DNA of 64,000 nucleotides from Eutreptiella sp. 'Long Island Sound 2002' (lineage: Eukaryota > Euglenozoa > Euglenophyceae > Eutreptiales > Eutreptiaceae), in assembly GCA_964036045.1 (NCBI GenBank), contig OZ038380.1:170065245-170129244 (forward strand), given 5' to 3'. This document shows, one piece after another, positions 1 through 11,171 of the stretch. Below the pieces are notes generated by a model that searched no databases, was not told where the DNA came from, and saw nothing but the letters and a program-made list of their open reading frames with translations. Both the position numbers and the translations under genes were made by a program. The stretch's first letter is position 1; every line of letters begins with the position of its first letter.

Positions 1-993
1 ATGGAACCAAAGCACAAACAGACTTCGGGACTGTCTCACTTTCCAGTGACCATGCAAGGCGGCCCCCAAGAGCCAAGAAGGAAACAAAGAAAAAAGTGCT
101 GGCGTCCATCAAACGCAGCTCGACGGTTAGAGAGTAACCAGCGGCGGTTCGAGGGCAACCAACGGTACCGGAGGGGGGGAAAAATGGTGTGGGCATATTT
201 TGGTAAGGCAAAATTCGGTGAGGGGAAAATTGGGTACAAAATGTTAAATACCATGGAAAAATGCGGTACAAATTTTCCAAACAGTGGGACATCTGGGAAT
301 TGACCCGGGGACTTCCATTTTCAAGCTACTTCAAGTACTACTTCTACAACTCAACTCGACAACTTAGCTAACTGCTTTCCTGGGTGGTTGTAGTAATTTC
401 CTGGTGCATTTTGGATGGTTGCTGTTATTTCCTGGTGTACTCTGGATGGTTGCTGTTATTTCCTGGTGTACTCTGGATGGTTGCTGTTATTTCCTGGTGT
501 ACTCTGGATGGTTGCTGTTGTTTCCAGGTGTACTCTGGATGGTTGCTGTTATTTCCTGGTCCTCCCATAACCTGCCCGTGATCATGGTCATCGACAGAGC
601 ATGAAGCCCGACAATTCAGACCCTCAGAACCTTGTAATGGAGAGAAAATGTGCACAGATCTGGGAAAGGCAAGAACTTGGCTTCGGTCCTTAAATACCAC
701 GGCAAAATGTGCTACAATTTTGCTGTGCCACATTTCGCCGTCCCGAATTTCGCACCTGCCAAAATTTCCCCCCCTCCGGTACTTGGAAGGGAAACCGACG
801 GCGGTTACGGTTGGCGCGCAGCGGTCCAAGGGAACCGACGCCGGTTGGAGGGTAACCGACAGCAGTTGCAAGGGAACCGCAGGCGAGGGTACCCAGAGCG
901 GTCCCTGGGCACGGTCCTCAACGCAACAAAGAACAGGGGTGTCCTTAAGGGCCGCCCTGCGACACTGTTCGCACGCCGGCTGAGCCACAGCAC
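1..993. other. Intronic flank left of the last visible exon: repeats only
   Basis: No exon seen. It holds a copy of a dispersed element (184-250 and 605-775, also found near 60385-61345), a 31-bp tandem array (about 395-563) and degenerate copies of the 21-bp core with the GGCGGTT theme near 118-165 and 795-875. The transcript presumably runs through here as an intron, because the last visible exon ends in a donor and not a stop codon. Confidence 0.55.
395..563. repeat. 31-bp tandem repeat, about 5 copies
   Basis: The unit begins GGATGGTTGCTGTTATTTCC and repeats every 31 bases with near identity; one copy carries a T to G and a T to A change. Open frames across it are low-complexity by-products. 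Confidence 0.9.
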
Positions 994-1151
994 CTGTGCC
1001 CCATGTCCAGCATGTTCCCAAGGGCTGGGGCGAGGTACTCCTGCAGGCAGAACTCCAAGGCCTCCTGCTTGCGGCGGTTGAACGCCGCGCACCCAAACCG
1101 CTCGTGCTCCTTGCACGGGGGCTCCCACAGCGCCGGCTCCACCATCCCGTC
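994..1151 (-). CDS. Receptor exon 30: cytosolic helical segment
   Basis: Last exon of the giant minus-strand gene visible here (about 52 codons). The acceptor is GTAACAG then GAC GGG ATG; the donor is CACAG|GTGCTG, leaving phase 2, so the gene continues past the left edge. The peptide carries WEPPCKEHERFGCAAFNRRK followed by an amphipathic stretch, EALEFCLQEYLAPALG. No family is recognised. It follows the WWE exon and would sit in the cytosol. WWE proteins often end in a PARP or HECT catalytic domain; nothing in this short exon proves either. Confidence 0.6.
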
Positions 1152-2929
1152 CTGTTACATGGGCGAGAGGGACAAGTGAAGGCAGCGGCACAATCAGGCG
1201 AGGCGGCCACAGGAGGCGGGCAGCACAAAGCGCAGGAAGCGAATGGGCCCGGCAGTGGCCTACAAAACCAGAAGCATGTTTTTTCCACAAAGTATGAGAG
1301 CCATACATAAGGAAGGGACATAATTTGTTGTTCATTTTTTAAGAAATGTCACAGGGTGTCTTGCACCCGAATTCGTTGATTCAAAATTTGTGAGACGCGG
1401 ATGATCCCTCCCCCCCTCCTCCTGCGCACAGACCTTTGCGCATGAAAGCACGGACTGATGGGGGGTGACCCCCCCACAGAACACAACAAAAACATGCGTC
1501 ACCCTGAGAACACCCGCCCAGGGTCTCTTCTATTGCAGGCACCCGGTCCTGGGACGACGGTGTTTGTCTTTGTTGTTCTCCTTCACTCAACACTGCACCA
1601 GCCCTCTGATGAATCGCCCAAGTGTTGTTCAATAAGCGCGCCAAGGAGCGCCCCCATGACCAGCGGGTCGTGTGCACTCGGAGGCACCAGAAAATACTGT
1701 TTTCCTGGTCCAACTCGATGGTTGCGGGTGGGCTCACGCCAGCGCTGCGGGGTATTCGTCTCGTCACGGCGAAAGGCGCGTGTGGCGATGTCACTGAAGA
1801 GCCTTCCGTCCGGACTTCTGTTGCCTCCGCCCTTGCGCCCTGTGCCTTGTGCCCCGGGGGTCTCGGTACCCCGGTTGGTGCACAGTGGTGCAAAGGTGTC
1901 AAGAGTGGCTTGGCAAGGCAGGGACATCCCCTGCCCGTCTTGAAACACGGACCAAGGAGTCTATCGGAGGCCGCAGGCAATGCTGTGCGTGTAGTCAAAG
2001 CTGGTACGGAGCAACTGGTGGCGGGGCCCGCTGTGCCGCCGCCTTGGCCGGGTTTGGCCTCCGCGACCCGACCCAGGCGTGGCATGCAGCAGTGGCCGCA
2101 GCTGCCGATTCTCCCGAACGTTGCCTGGGGGAGGGGTGTCGCTTTTGCCTGTGGTCCGTACTTCGCACCGTGTGTCTACCCAGACCTCAAGACGTGGTAC
2201 GGCGGATCCGATGGTGCCCGCACGGCGCTGGTTTGCACGGACCACCACGGGGCTCTCGTACCTTCCTTTGACACCATCGCTCAGTCAATGTGAAGACTAC
2301 GGCCCCGGCCCAACGTGCGAAAGCGTGGACGAGGATCGCCCCCTTCTACTGTGGTTGAGGAGGAGGGGCGTTACCCCCTCGGTGACGTTTGCAGCGACTG
2401 AAATTGGCGAGGCTCAGGTTTGGGCTTGGGCACTGTGTTGGCAGTGAAATATTTTGTAACCGAGAGGAACCGCCCCTTGCCCCACGTATCCCACAAAACC
2501 AGAATAAGCAACAAGGACACCAATAGAAAGTCACATGGGCTTCAGTTTTTTAGGTCACCCACGCACAGACTGCAATATTCCACAATTAGGCAGATCTCCC
2601 AAACGGGGCGCCACAGGGCGCGCTGCAGGCACCGCAGGAAAGGCGTCCTCAAAACAAAAAAACATCGCCAGCCTCCGCTACGCTCGGACCTCCGCATAGC
2701 GCCGGCCGGCGAGTGCCCACAGCCGGTCATCGGCCTGCCGGTGCCGTCAAATGCTGTTGGCTCAGCCAACCGCCATCGGTTGAGCGTCAACCGCCGTCGG
2801 GGAACCGAATCCTGCTTCCTGCAGGCCATCCGGAGGGCAAAACCAGGAAAGAAATGCCTCGCTCCACAAAGACTGTCGGTGGTCAGGGGCTGGAGGGGGT
2901 CCCAAGAGGCTGGAGGTCGGATACCACAC
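1152..2929. other. Intron 29: dispersed repeats, no exon found
   Basis: Holds a member of a roughly 130-bp dispersed family (about 1175-1300; relatives near 24465, 40890, 43555 and 49730) and 21-bp core copies near 2755-2805. Overlapping open frames on both strands at 1380-2300 have no protein-like composition and share segments with repeats elsewhere (for example near 53030). Confidence 0.45.
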
Positions 2930-3371
2930 CTGAAACAACTGCGAGAGCGTCTCGGCCTTCGTCGTCGCGGCCGCCACGTGCCCCGCCGACGTCAGGACGT
3001 GCACGTCCGGCAGCTCCGCGACGTCGGAGGCGTTGGCCGTCACGCGGAGGTCCCCGGCCTCGGGGTCGAAGTACGCGAACGTCGTGTGGAGCACCGGGCG
3101 GACCTGCTCCGCGGCGCCGTCCGGCAGGTGCAGCTTGCGGGCCATGGGGTCCAGCGTGGACTTGTGGGCCCGGTACGCGATGTCCACGCGCCGGGGCCCG
3201 TCGGCGAGTTTGGCGGCGAGGTCGGCCTGGACTTGGGGGGGGAAGTCCCGCCAGAGGCCGGACCCCATGTAGTGCTGCCAGAGGACGCACGCGGGCTGCC
3301 GCTCCACGTAGGCCTGGGCGGCGTAGTGCAGCGTCTTGAGGTCGTCGGAGCGCGTGGCCTCCTCCAGAACG
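2930..3371 (-). CDS. Receptor exon 29: WWE domain
   Basis: About 147 codons. The acceptor CCCTCAG opens in phase 2 and the donor CAG|GTGTGG closes in phase 0. After a helical lead-in (LKTLHYAAQAYVERQ) comes a stretch with the WWE layout: LWQHYMGSGLWRDFP (two Trp flanking a turn), a helix, then RRVDIAYR, LDPMARKLHLP and QVRPV. These match the family pattern W...G.W..(F/Y)-helix-v.l...vDf..m.q.n...R.vR. WWE domains are known to bind poly- or iso-ADP-ribose or to mediate ubiquitin-related contacts. Position after the membrane segments places it in the cytosol. The rest of the exon (about 50 residues, beta-rich then helical) is unassigned. Confidence 0.75.
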
Positions 3372-4845
3372 CTGAGGGCGTGGGGTGCGAGGGACGGGGC
3401 CGGGCGCACGTGCGACGGGTCGATGGGGGTGGGGGGGGCTCAGGCCCAGGGGAGGGTACGGGGCACACCTTCTTTGCGATAATGGGGGAGGGGCAGGGAA
3501 ATGTGAGAGGGGTGGGGGGGGGCGGGGGGGGGGGGAGATGGTGTCTGGGACCCAAAATCTTGTGTACCAAAAATGGCCCAATCAGATTGTCCGGATTGTA
3601 AATTTTGTTTTTCCCACGATGGTCACTTTGGTCTCTGGGGGGGGGGTGGGGGGGTGGCACAAAGCCTTGGTGGTTGGCTCTGTTGGCCTGTGACGGCGCC
3701 TATTGGCCTCACGCCCTTGAACCTTCTGCTATGACAAGCAGGCGTCCGCACTACTGCGGGCATCCGCACTGCCGCGGGCATCCCCCTGCCTGGGGGGGGG
3801 GGGGTCCAGAATGCAACTTCAGCCCATGGCGTCCTCCCCTGACGGCCTGATCAGTGCCCGGTATGCGGTCATCACGAAGACCCCAGGCTGGGGGGTGCTC
3901 ACCACAACCAGCAACATGAATGTCACACAAGGCCATGGGTGCTAGCTCAGCAATGTGTGACTTGCTGGTAGTGCGTTGCAATAATATCTTCTGCACTCTG
4001 CGCCATTCATAGCGTTGCTCTCGGGGGGGGGCAGGTAGAGGGGGGTTACCCCCCTCCTCCTACGGTGTACAGCCATTCTGATACTTCCCTGCGGAGGGGG
4101 GGGGGGGAATCTTGGAGGAGGCAGGCACTTTTTGAGGGCAGGCCTGCGTTTGCCCCCCCCCCCCCACCTACCGCGGGGGGAGGGTCTAGCCGGGGAGGCA
4201 GGCACCCACTCAACGCCTTGACCACGGAACCTACCCAATATCCAACCACGCGCAATGCAACGGATCAGGAAAGGCTCCGTGGTGTACTACGGCGCACACT
4301 TACATGATACAGCGCCACACAGCACCCCGAGAGACACCGCTGCAGCGCGCTGCACGGGACAGCACAGCACTCCACTGCCGGGGGGCGCTCTAAGGCCACA
4401 GGGATACCACTCTTACAACCCCAAAACACCAAAACTTATGATAAGAAGAAAAAACACCCTTCAATAGCTGCCTCGGATACCGCCTGTGCCTTGAAGGGCA
4501 TTGGGTAACATTCGACATCCGCATCCCGCAGCACCGGGGGGGGCGGGGGGGGGGGGGCGCTGAGATAGTACCGCTGTGGGTTTTGCAGGGTTCCAGGGTC
4601 TTAGTCATTTGTCACTGCGGAGCCGAAAGGCGCCTGTGGTACCACTGACGAGGCTTTTGTTGTGCTGACATGTGCTTGCCATCTGTGACCCGCACACCAC
4701 ACGTATCCGGGGGGGGGGGTGCAAATCCACCTTTTTGGTGCCTGTTTGCATTTTAAGGGCCTCGGGTCTCCCCACATGTTGTTGCTGTTTGCTCACGTTT
4801 AGTTGTGTTGTGGCCCTTGTTTTCGGATTCTTCAGCGCGCCAGAC
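3372..4845. other. Intron 28: dispersed repeats and G/C runs
   Basis: Contains a copy of the dispersed element around GATGGTCACTTTGGTCT (about 3545-3650) and part of another copy (4040-4095), a fragment of the CGCCTATTGGCCTC family near 3660-3715, and several G or C runs of 10 or more. No exon-like block was seen. Confidence 0.5.
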
Positions 4846-4946
4846 GCTGTCACGCGCCGGAAGATGAGGGTACGGATGAGGGCCGTGCTGGCGCCGTGAG
4901 TAGCCCTCCCCTGCGGCGCGCCGCTGGAAGAAGTCCGCCCCACAGA
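4846..4946 (-). CDS. Receptor exon 28 (tentative): short basic linker
   Basis: Proposed only because it bridges exon 27 (ends phase 0) and exon 29 (starts phase 2). CACCTCCAG|TCT opens in phase 0 and GACAGC|GTCTGG closes in phase 2, giving about 33 residues rich in Ser, Arg and Thr (…RTLIFRRVTA). The block is GC-rich and free of recognised repeats. The donor is weak. Alternatively exon 27 splices directly to a GAG|GAG acceptor at 3361 in phase 0. Confidence 0.35.
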
Positions 4947-5245
4947 CTGGAGGTGCCACGCTTTGGACACTGCATTCATATGTCGGAGATAAGACCTACA
5001 CTTTGTCAGACACAACCACAAGAGACTCCTTCACTCAGCCCACCCCCCCCCCATTCATGACCCTTGTCCCGAGCCAGCGCTCTGTCAGGGGAACGCCCCA
5101 GGGCAGCAGGCTCAACACGGGTTGCGGTACCCGACGCGACACAACACGACACAAGTCACACGTGACGAGACGAGGCACAGGCACATCCCCACGCCCAAGC
5201 GCATGCGACGGGCAAGACCACGCCACGGGCAGCCCCATGCCTGAC

Positions 5246-5592
5246 GGCGTGCGGCAGCTGCAGTGGCGTGATCAGCTTGACCGCCACGGTGGCCACGCCC
5301 AGCGACTGCCCCCCGCGGGCCCCCGACGGGCTGCCGTCCTCCGGCCCCGACTGGCGGCCGTCGCTGTGGCAGAGGGGCACGCTGCACTGGCTGCGGCTGC
5401 GGCGGTTGGCCGGCCCGAAGGTCGACCAGAAGGAGCTCAGCCGCGAGGGCTCCTTCCGGGTCCGTGGAGGCGACGCGGACCGCGTGAGGGCGCTGGTCCG
5501 GAGGTGGCGGAGGGCCTGGAACTTCTTCTGCAGGAAGACCGCGACCTTCCGGTGCGGCTTCCAGTCGTCCGTGTGTTCGGTGCACTGACCGC
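5246..5592 (-). CDS. Receptor exon 27: basic cytosolic linker
   Basis: The acceptor CATCTTCAG opens in phase 1, joining exon 26 exactly; the best donor is CACGCC|GTCAGG (phase 0). The first part reads CTEHTDDWKPHRKVAVFLQK and continues as a basic helix, followed by a Ser/Arg/Pro-rich stretch and a Cys pair (CSVPLC). Third codon positions are almost all G or C. No known domain; it reads as a positively charged, probably flexible linker between exon 26 and the WWE exon. Longer open frames over the same bases in other registers are shadows. The 3' end is less certain than the 5' end. Confidence 0.6.
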
Positions 5593-5631
5593 CTGAAGAT
5601 GGATGAGCCGGGCCCCTGTGCCCCTGCGCCT

Positions 5632-5826
5632 CAGGGATGCAATAGAAGGGAAGGGGCCTCAGAGGCAGCCCCAGAGGCGGTTTGGTGGGCGGTTGGAGGA
5701 GGTTGCCAAAGCGGTTGGGGGGCGGTTACAAATGCCATTGAAGCTGGCACTTGGCGTCAGGGGGACAGTAGCTGGGCATAGGCTGGGCGCCCTGGAGAGG
5801 GAGGGGGGGCTTCCAATGCATCCCTG
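5632..5826 (+). mobile_element. MITE copy (same family as 41505-41716)
   Basis: Starts CAGGGATGCAATAGAAGGG and ends CTTCCAATGCATCCCTG, an inverted terminal repeat of about 17-19 bp. The interior shares the AGGTTGCCAAAGCGG block with the other copies. The flanking 8 bases match only partly (5 of 8), so any target duplication has decayed. Confidence 0.65.
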
Positions 5827-5861
5827 CCCTGCCTGTGCCCCTCCGCCATGTACCTCTGTGA

Positions 5862-6160
5862 CAGAACCAATGCCTGGTGTTGCTTGGACAAGGGTGTTGC
5901 GTACGCGCTACACTGCGCACGGGACATGCGGGAAGACACGGTGCATTATTCTGAAAAAGGGGCAAGATATGCCACAAAGGCCATCATGCCCCAATCCGCT
6001 TCCCTGACACAAAACATGAACATCGTGCATCTCAAAGCCCAGGTATCACACAGCACACGTGGCACACAGTGGGGCCCATTGAAAAATGCACCGCCAAAAC
6101 CCACGGTGCGAACATTGACGGAACCAGCGCCTGGTGTGGCTTGGACAGATGTGTTGCTGG
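5862..6160 (+). repeat. Composite dispersed repeat with terminal direct repeats
   Basis: A segment of about 258 bp lies between two direct copies of a CCTGGTGTTGCTTGGACA-like sequence. A second copy in the same orientation lies at 50740-51045. It shares the GCTTGGACAAGG theme and spacing with the family at 19690, 24742 and 44030. Confidence 0.7.
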
Positions 6161-8252
6161 GACAAGGGGGAGGGAGGGATTACCAACTCGCCGGCAAACA
6201 GGCCCGTCGCACGTCCATCAAGAACGGAGTCCTGCCAACGGGCTGCCAACCAGGTGCCCACCACCGCCACCACCAACGCCACCACCTACCCGGCATGACC
6301 AGGTATCCCATTCACACACCTGCATTACCCATGACCCACCACCTACCAGCACCACCCACCCACAGTACTAAGAGGCCACCCTGGACAGAGTGCCTTTCCC
6401 ACTTGCTCTGTGTAACCCCCCCCAAAAAAAAACTTAAGGACCCTGCCCCACTTAAGGTAGGCCCCCCGCTAGGATCCCCTGGAAACAGAAACTGAAAAGT
6501 ACCCCCCTTTGGTGAAATACCCACAAACAAAGGATAGCATGCACTGTGGAACAAGGAGGTTCCCGCGCTGAAGAGCATGTCTCAGCGGCAGCTTCAACTG
6601 CAGCAGCTTCCCAACTCTCAAAAAGTTGAAGAGCATCAAGTGACTCATCATCATCCATGTTGTTCACAGCCACTCTGTTACTCTTGAGGATCCTTTTGAC
6701 TTGTGAATGTTGATGTACGCCCCAGGTACGGGCATGCACTTATTGGGGCCCCCCAGGTGTACAAAGCAGTGGTGGTTGCCCCCAGTGTGTGGGCTGTGGG
6801 GCACTGGAGGTGTGCATAGTGGAGCACCAGACAAGACTATTTGAGGATGGGGGCAAGGCCGACACCGTTGCTGCTCAGGTGCATGCTGATGGGTTACGTT
6901 GAAACGCAGCATACGTCTCCGGAAGCCACACGGTGCATGGCGATGGAACCGTGAATCCCTCCTTTCGGATGATTCGAAGACGCCTACGCGAAGCCAAGAA
7001 AAGTGCCCTTCACTGCAACTTGCAGTGACGCTTGTGTCAACCCTGTCCCCCACCTACTGTGCCGTGCAGGACTGGGACTGGCTGCAGAACAGGGAAGAGG
7101 GTGGTTTGCCTGTCAGACTCAGTCGGTATGCGGGTTGGTACCAGACGTGCCACCAGCGTCTGCCGACCCAGACATGTTCGGATGGGGCAGGGTCCTACTG
7201 AGCCACACACTGGACGCAGCACGTTCCTACCGAGTTCCGGTGGTGCAGGGGGCGGGTATTACCGAGTGGCCTTTGGTGCGGGGCCCATTGCTACTGAGAA
7301 CCAGTTTCCCTGCCGGACGCTAGTGGCATGTCTGGTTGGTACTTCCGGGTGCACACGCTGCGTTGATTGGGAGGAAACAATTTCCATCGTGTGTCCACGG
7401 TCCACCGGGGAAAAGCATTTTTGGGTGCGCGAGAGTGGGGCCGTTGTCCTGCTGATGCTGCCCCTGCGCCTCGGCGTCCCTCCCCACACCAGCGCCGGCA
7501 ATGCTCACGCACAGAGTCCCCCACGACCGTCCACTTTGGGGGGTGCTCACCGCACGTGATCTGGGCAACGTCACGCAGGGCCAGGCCTCATGGAAGGCGG
7601 GGGCGGGGGGCGTGTCCACAGACCGGGCCTGCCCCCCCCGGGGGGGGGGGGGGGGGGGGGCTCATTGAGGTGAGCTCAGCGAAGAGTCAAGCGGAACCTT
7701 TGGCGGACTGCCCCCGAGGCCAGGGGGGGGGGGATTGGCATGACGCCAGATTGTGCTGCTGTCAGCAGCGGGCGGTGCCCATAGGCCTCTCGCCACTTAC
7801 CCTTGCGCTTCCCTTGAACCCTCTCCCTCCGCACACGACGGCCACCCCCATCGCCCCCCCCCCCCCCTCCAGTGCCCTCCCTCCCCCCCTGCCCGGCCTG
7901 CCCTCACCCCCCCCACACCCCCTTCCCTTTCCCTCAGGAGGTTGTGCCACCGCAGCCCCCGGACTGTCCCTGCTTCACTGCCCCGTGTCGGGTCCACACG
8001 GAGGACGGCGGCGGCCCTCGCCGTTGGCCAAGGGCGTCCAAGCGGCAGTTGGGGACCCCTCCCCAAGGGCCCCGGGGGCGGGGGGGGGGTTGGCACAAGG
8101 CCTCGGTATCTATTTGTTTGCCTTTGGCGGCGCCTATTGGCCTCTCACCACCGCTCATTCTGACCCTCCGTGGGCCCAAACGTGTTTTGGTTGTGTCAAC
8201 GGAGCCCCCGGATGACTTGTCCGGTTTGACTACTCCGGGGGTCGGCCGTCCC

Positions 8253-8463
8253 CCTGACAAAGTGAACCACGGCAATGGGCTGACGTCTAAATTCTGCTGC
8301 CCAAAAGTGGCCAGTTCATCTGACTCCTGCTGCCAGCCTGCAGCCAATCCAGTGTCCTGACTATCGTGCTGTGCAGGCAACCAGATTTCACACGCACGTG
8401 CAAACACGGACAGCTGAAGAACGACCTTGGCAAAACGATCTATCCAGCATTGACACAGAGGGG
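8253..8463. mobile_element. Possible insertion with 10-bp target duplication
   Basis: This segment interrupts a repeat whose uninterrupted relative is at 58070-58275. CGGCCGTCCC stands on both sides (8243-8252 and 8464-8473) but once in the relative (about 58222-58231). Terminal inverted repeats are barely visible (only CCCT/AGGG). No coding capacity. Confidence 0.4.
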
Positions 8464-8562
8464 CGGCCGTCCCGGGAGGGGGGGGGGGGGCTGTTGCCCG
8501 TGCCGTTGACCGGGGGCATCCAGCGGGAGGGGGGGGGGGGGAGTTGCAGAAGGGCGGTGCAC

Positions 8563-8806
8563 CGTCCAATCGGCAGATGTCCAACTCCAGGTCCTCCATC
8601 GAAAAGGCCTTCGGCATCCGCTTGGGCCCGGTCCACACGGAGGCCGGGAACGCGACGCGGAAGTCCGGGACGCCGCTGCCGAGGTAGACGCTGATGCACC
8701 AGCCCTCGTCGTACTCCCGCGCGTTGGGCTTGGCCGGGAGGCCGGGCTTGTAGTAGTACAGGTACCGCCCGTGGCTGTGCCCCACGAACACCGACTCCTC
8801 GTTGTA
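8563..8806 (-). CDS. Receptor exon 26: compact aromatic module
   Basis: The acceptor TCTCCGCAG opens in phase 0 at TAC AAC GAG GAG; the donor GACG|GTGCAC closes in phase 1 and fits exon 27. The about 81 residues include GHSHGRYLYYYKPG, GWCISVYLGSG, DFRVAFPASVW and MEDLELDIC, a regular beta pattern with spaced aromatics. Short domains with a YLYY...GWxIS...LG layout occur beside ankyrin-type repeats in some protist proteins; that is my recollection of a pattern and not a family assignment. The domain would lie in the cytosol between ankyrin repeats and the basic linker. Confidence 0.7.
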
Positions 8807-10108
8807 CTGCGGAGACGGGGGGGCGATCGGGGGCGTCGCGCGTGCGGACGCGCGCGGGGGCCCGCCCCACGGCCGCCCGTGCCTGCACCCTGACGGAACG
8901 ACTCGGTGCCGCATGGACGGCGGGTCCACCGCATCGGCACACTTCCATTTTTTTTTTTCCCTCAGGCTCAACAAGTTCGGCACACCTCCATTTCTGGGAA
9001 TGCCCAGGCCCCGTAAACATCCGAGTCCATTCTTGGTTTTGTTTGCGGTCAAGTCCATTGAACTTCAAGTTGATTGTTGAAGTTTGCTCGGAGGAGAGAG
9101 ATGCGGACCGGCAGGTGTGTTGCCCTGCGTTCTGAGTGGATGAGCAGTTCAGCTCTGCTTGCGTTGTGTTTGTTGTTCTGATGTCGGTGCGTTGATTTCC
9201 GTCGTTTCCTTTTGTTTGTGCATTGCGGTTTTCCACGATTCGGCCGGACGGCAGCGCACAACATCGCGCCTCTGCCGCGTGCTGTCTACCCAGGCATCGT
9301 TCGTAAGAGGGCGCGGGGGGGGGGGGGCTCCTGAGCCCCCACACACCCACCCCCCCCCGGGGAATGCTGCCCCTCAAAAGGGCAGCTTGGGGGTCGGTCC
9401 ACGTACAGCACTGCCTCGACGATCGCGGATTACCCCACAGAAGATGGACACACGAATGCCGCGGCTCTAAAGTTTCGCGGAAACCACATTTCGTGCGGTT
9501 GGGATGGAGCGCGGTTTGAGCACAGCCGTCGGGGGGGCAGGGGGGGGGGCGAGGAAGGGCTCTACGAGCCCTCGCTGGTTCCTGTGCCGAATGCCGCTGC
9601 AACGCAAGCCAAGTGGGTTGCGGGTTCCCGGGTTCAATTCCGAGTGTGGGCACTGCGAGCCGCCAATGGGCTGATGAAGGAGCAATGCGACACAGTGACA
9701 CTGAGCGAGTTTGCCGGCGGGATACGGTCAGGCCAGCGTCACGCGTGACTTCCAACGAACGCACGGCCCGGCCCCCAGTCTTCCGGATAAGATGTATGGA
9801 AGGGGAATGGGATACATTGCCTTTTCTTTTTTTTCGGGGGGGGATACATTGTGAATCCATTTGGGAGACACTGTGTTCCATGTGTGGGGTGCGGAGCAGT
9901 TTGGCAATTGATGAACATCGCCATTGACAAGGACGAAAACAACGGCTGCAGTCAGTGACACAAAGCAATGGAATGTGCAATGAGATGCATTGCGGACACA
10001 TTGTACATGCGTTTGGGATGCATTGGTGAGACGCGCCAAAACAAATCGGGACCATTCTTATCTGGGAGACTGCAGGCCCCTTGAGCACGCGACACCCCCC
10101 TAACCGAC
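8807..10108. other. Intron 25: low-complexity and a tRNA-like B box
   Basis: No exon. A GGTTCAATTCC box at 9633-9643 looks like a tRNA T-arm or polymerase III B box, but no convincing A box or folded tRNA surrounds it. A long minus-strand frame (8388-10088) crosses the region but is not protein-like outside exon 26. Confidence 0.4.
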
Positions 10109-10361
10109 CTGCAGCAGGGGCTGCCAGACGTACACGTCGTTGTCTTCGGGGGTCGGGAGCGCGTCGATGAGGAGACTGTACGTGGTCTCGCCGTGCGGCT
10201 GGATGACCGGATCCACGGGCCCCGTGTACTGCGCGAGCAGCGTCTGGAGGATGGCGGCGTTCCCGCAGCGCGCCGCGAGGTGGACGGGGCTCGCGGCGCT
10301 GTCGGGTCCGGTGATGGGCACCGCATGCAGACCGGCCTGTAGGCCCAGGATTCGCTCAACG
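10109..10361 (-). CDS. Receptor exon 25: ankyrin repeats
   Basis: The acceptor CCTCCACAG opens in phase 2 and joins exon 24 exactly; the donor CTGCAG|GTCGGT is phase 0. ASPVHLAARCGNAAILQTLL is a clear ankyrin repeat (family pattern TPLHLAA..G....v..LL). The preceding residues continue a first repeat begun in exon 24 (ELVQLLGTAVRSAHHER, then VERILGLQAG), and a third partial repeat follows (TTYSLLIDAL). Ankyrin repeats bind partner proteins; here they sit on the cytosolic side of the membrane segments. Confidence 0.8.
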
Positions 10362-10559
10362 CTGTGGAGGTGGGGGACAGTTCGGCGATGGGCGGGCGGA
10401 GCAGCGTTCCCGGAGGAACGGGGGGCATGCGCGCGCGGCACACGCTGAGTGCAGTGCTCTTCGGGACGCATCGTCGAAGTCCGGCCACCGGGGGGCTCGA
10501 CTCCGCAGGTTGCGACACAGAATGCCCCCCCCCCCGCCCCCCCAAAACAGACGAACCAC

Positions 10560-11041
10560 AGCAGTTATGCACCGACAGCCATCGATCGTACACCAACCGC
10601 CATGGGTTGTGCACCAACGGGCATCGGTCACGGAGCAACCGCCGTCGGTATCGGTTATGCACCAACCGTCATCGGTTATGCACCAACCGTCATCGGTTAT
10701 GCACCCACCAGCGTCGGTCATGCACCAACTGCCTTCAGTTATGCACCCACCGCCATCAATTATCCACCAACCGCCATCGATTATGCCCCAACCGCCATCA
10801 GTTATGGACCAACCACCATCGGTTGCTCACCAATCGGCGTCGACTATGGTGCACCAACCGCCATCAGTTTTGGACCAACCGCCATCCATTGTACACCAAC
10901 CGCCATCGGCCAGGCACCAACCACCATCAGTTACGCACCAACCCCCGTTAATTCTGCACCAGTCGCCATCGGTTATGCACCAACCGCCACCGGTTGCGTG
11001 TCGACCACCAGCGGTCACGCTCCAACCGCCAGCGGTTGGCG
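10560..11041. repeat. 21-bp minisatellite, about 23 copies, in intron 24
   Basis: The plus-strand unit is CACCAACCGCCATCGGTTAT plus one base, with many substitutions. The reverse complement differs at about three positions from the unit of the larger array at 11575-14137, so the two arrays are inverted copies of one family on either side of exon 24. The partly palindromic core (AACCG...CGGTT) recurs across the window. Confidence 0.9.
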
Positions 11042-11171
11042 TGTTCCGCCGTCCGAAAACGCCCCAGACCGTCCGTTCAGCCGCACAGACCACCGAGGGC
11101 CGTTCGCCCCCGTCCGCACCAACAGGCCCCAGGGGGGGTCCCGGACGCAGGGGCACAAGGGGCACACACAC

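Larger units (their letters stand above)
5593..8562. other. Intron 26: many dispersed repeats
   Basis: From left: MITE copy (5632-5826); a 260-bp-spaced composite repeat (5862-6160; twin at 50740-51045); a roughly 200-bp family copy (7135-7335; twin at 57395-57580); G and C runs at 7635-7905; a CGCCTATTGGCCTC family copy (about 8090-8252) interrupted by an insert (8253-8463). A long plus-strand frame at 7367-8215 is poly-Pro/Gly by-product of these runs. Confidence 0.5.

Noticed and set aside
1381-2085. 234-codon minus-strand frame between exons 29 and 30
   Set aside because: No domain-like pattern, several overlapping frames of equal length, and sequence shared with other intronic repeats.
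2420-3601. 393-codon plus-strand frame
   Set aside because: It is the antisense shadow of the WWE exon, with Arg/Gly/Val-rich composition typical of GC-rich antisense.
7367-8215. 282-codon plus-strand frame rich in Pro and Gly
   Set aside because: Driven by C and G runs; no domain, and part lies in a dispersed repeat shared with 58070-58235.
8388-10088. 566-codon minus-strand frame
   Set aside because: Only the part over exon 26 is GC-matched coding, and there in a different register. The remainder spans repeats, a B-box-like sequence and low-complexity DNA.
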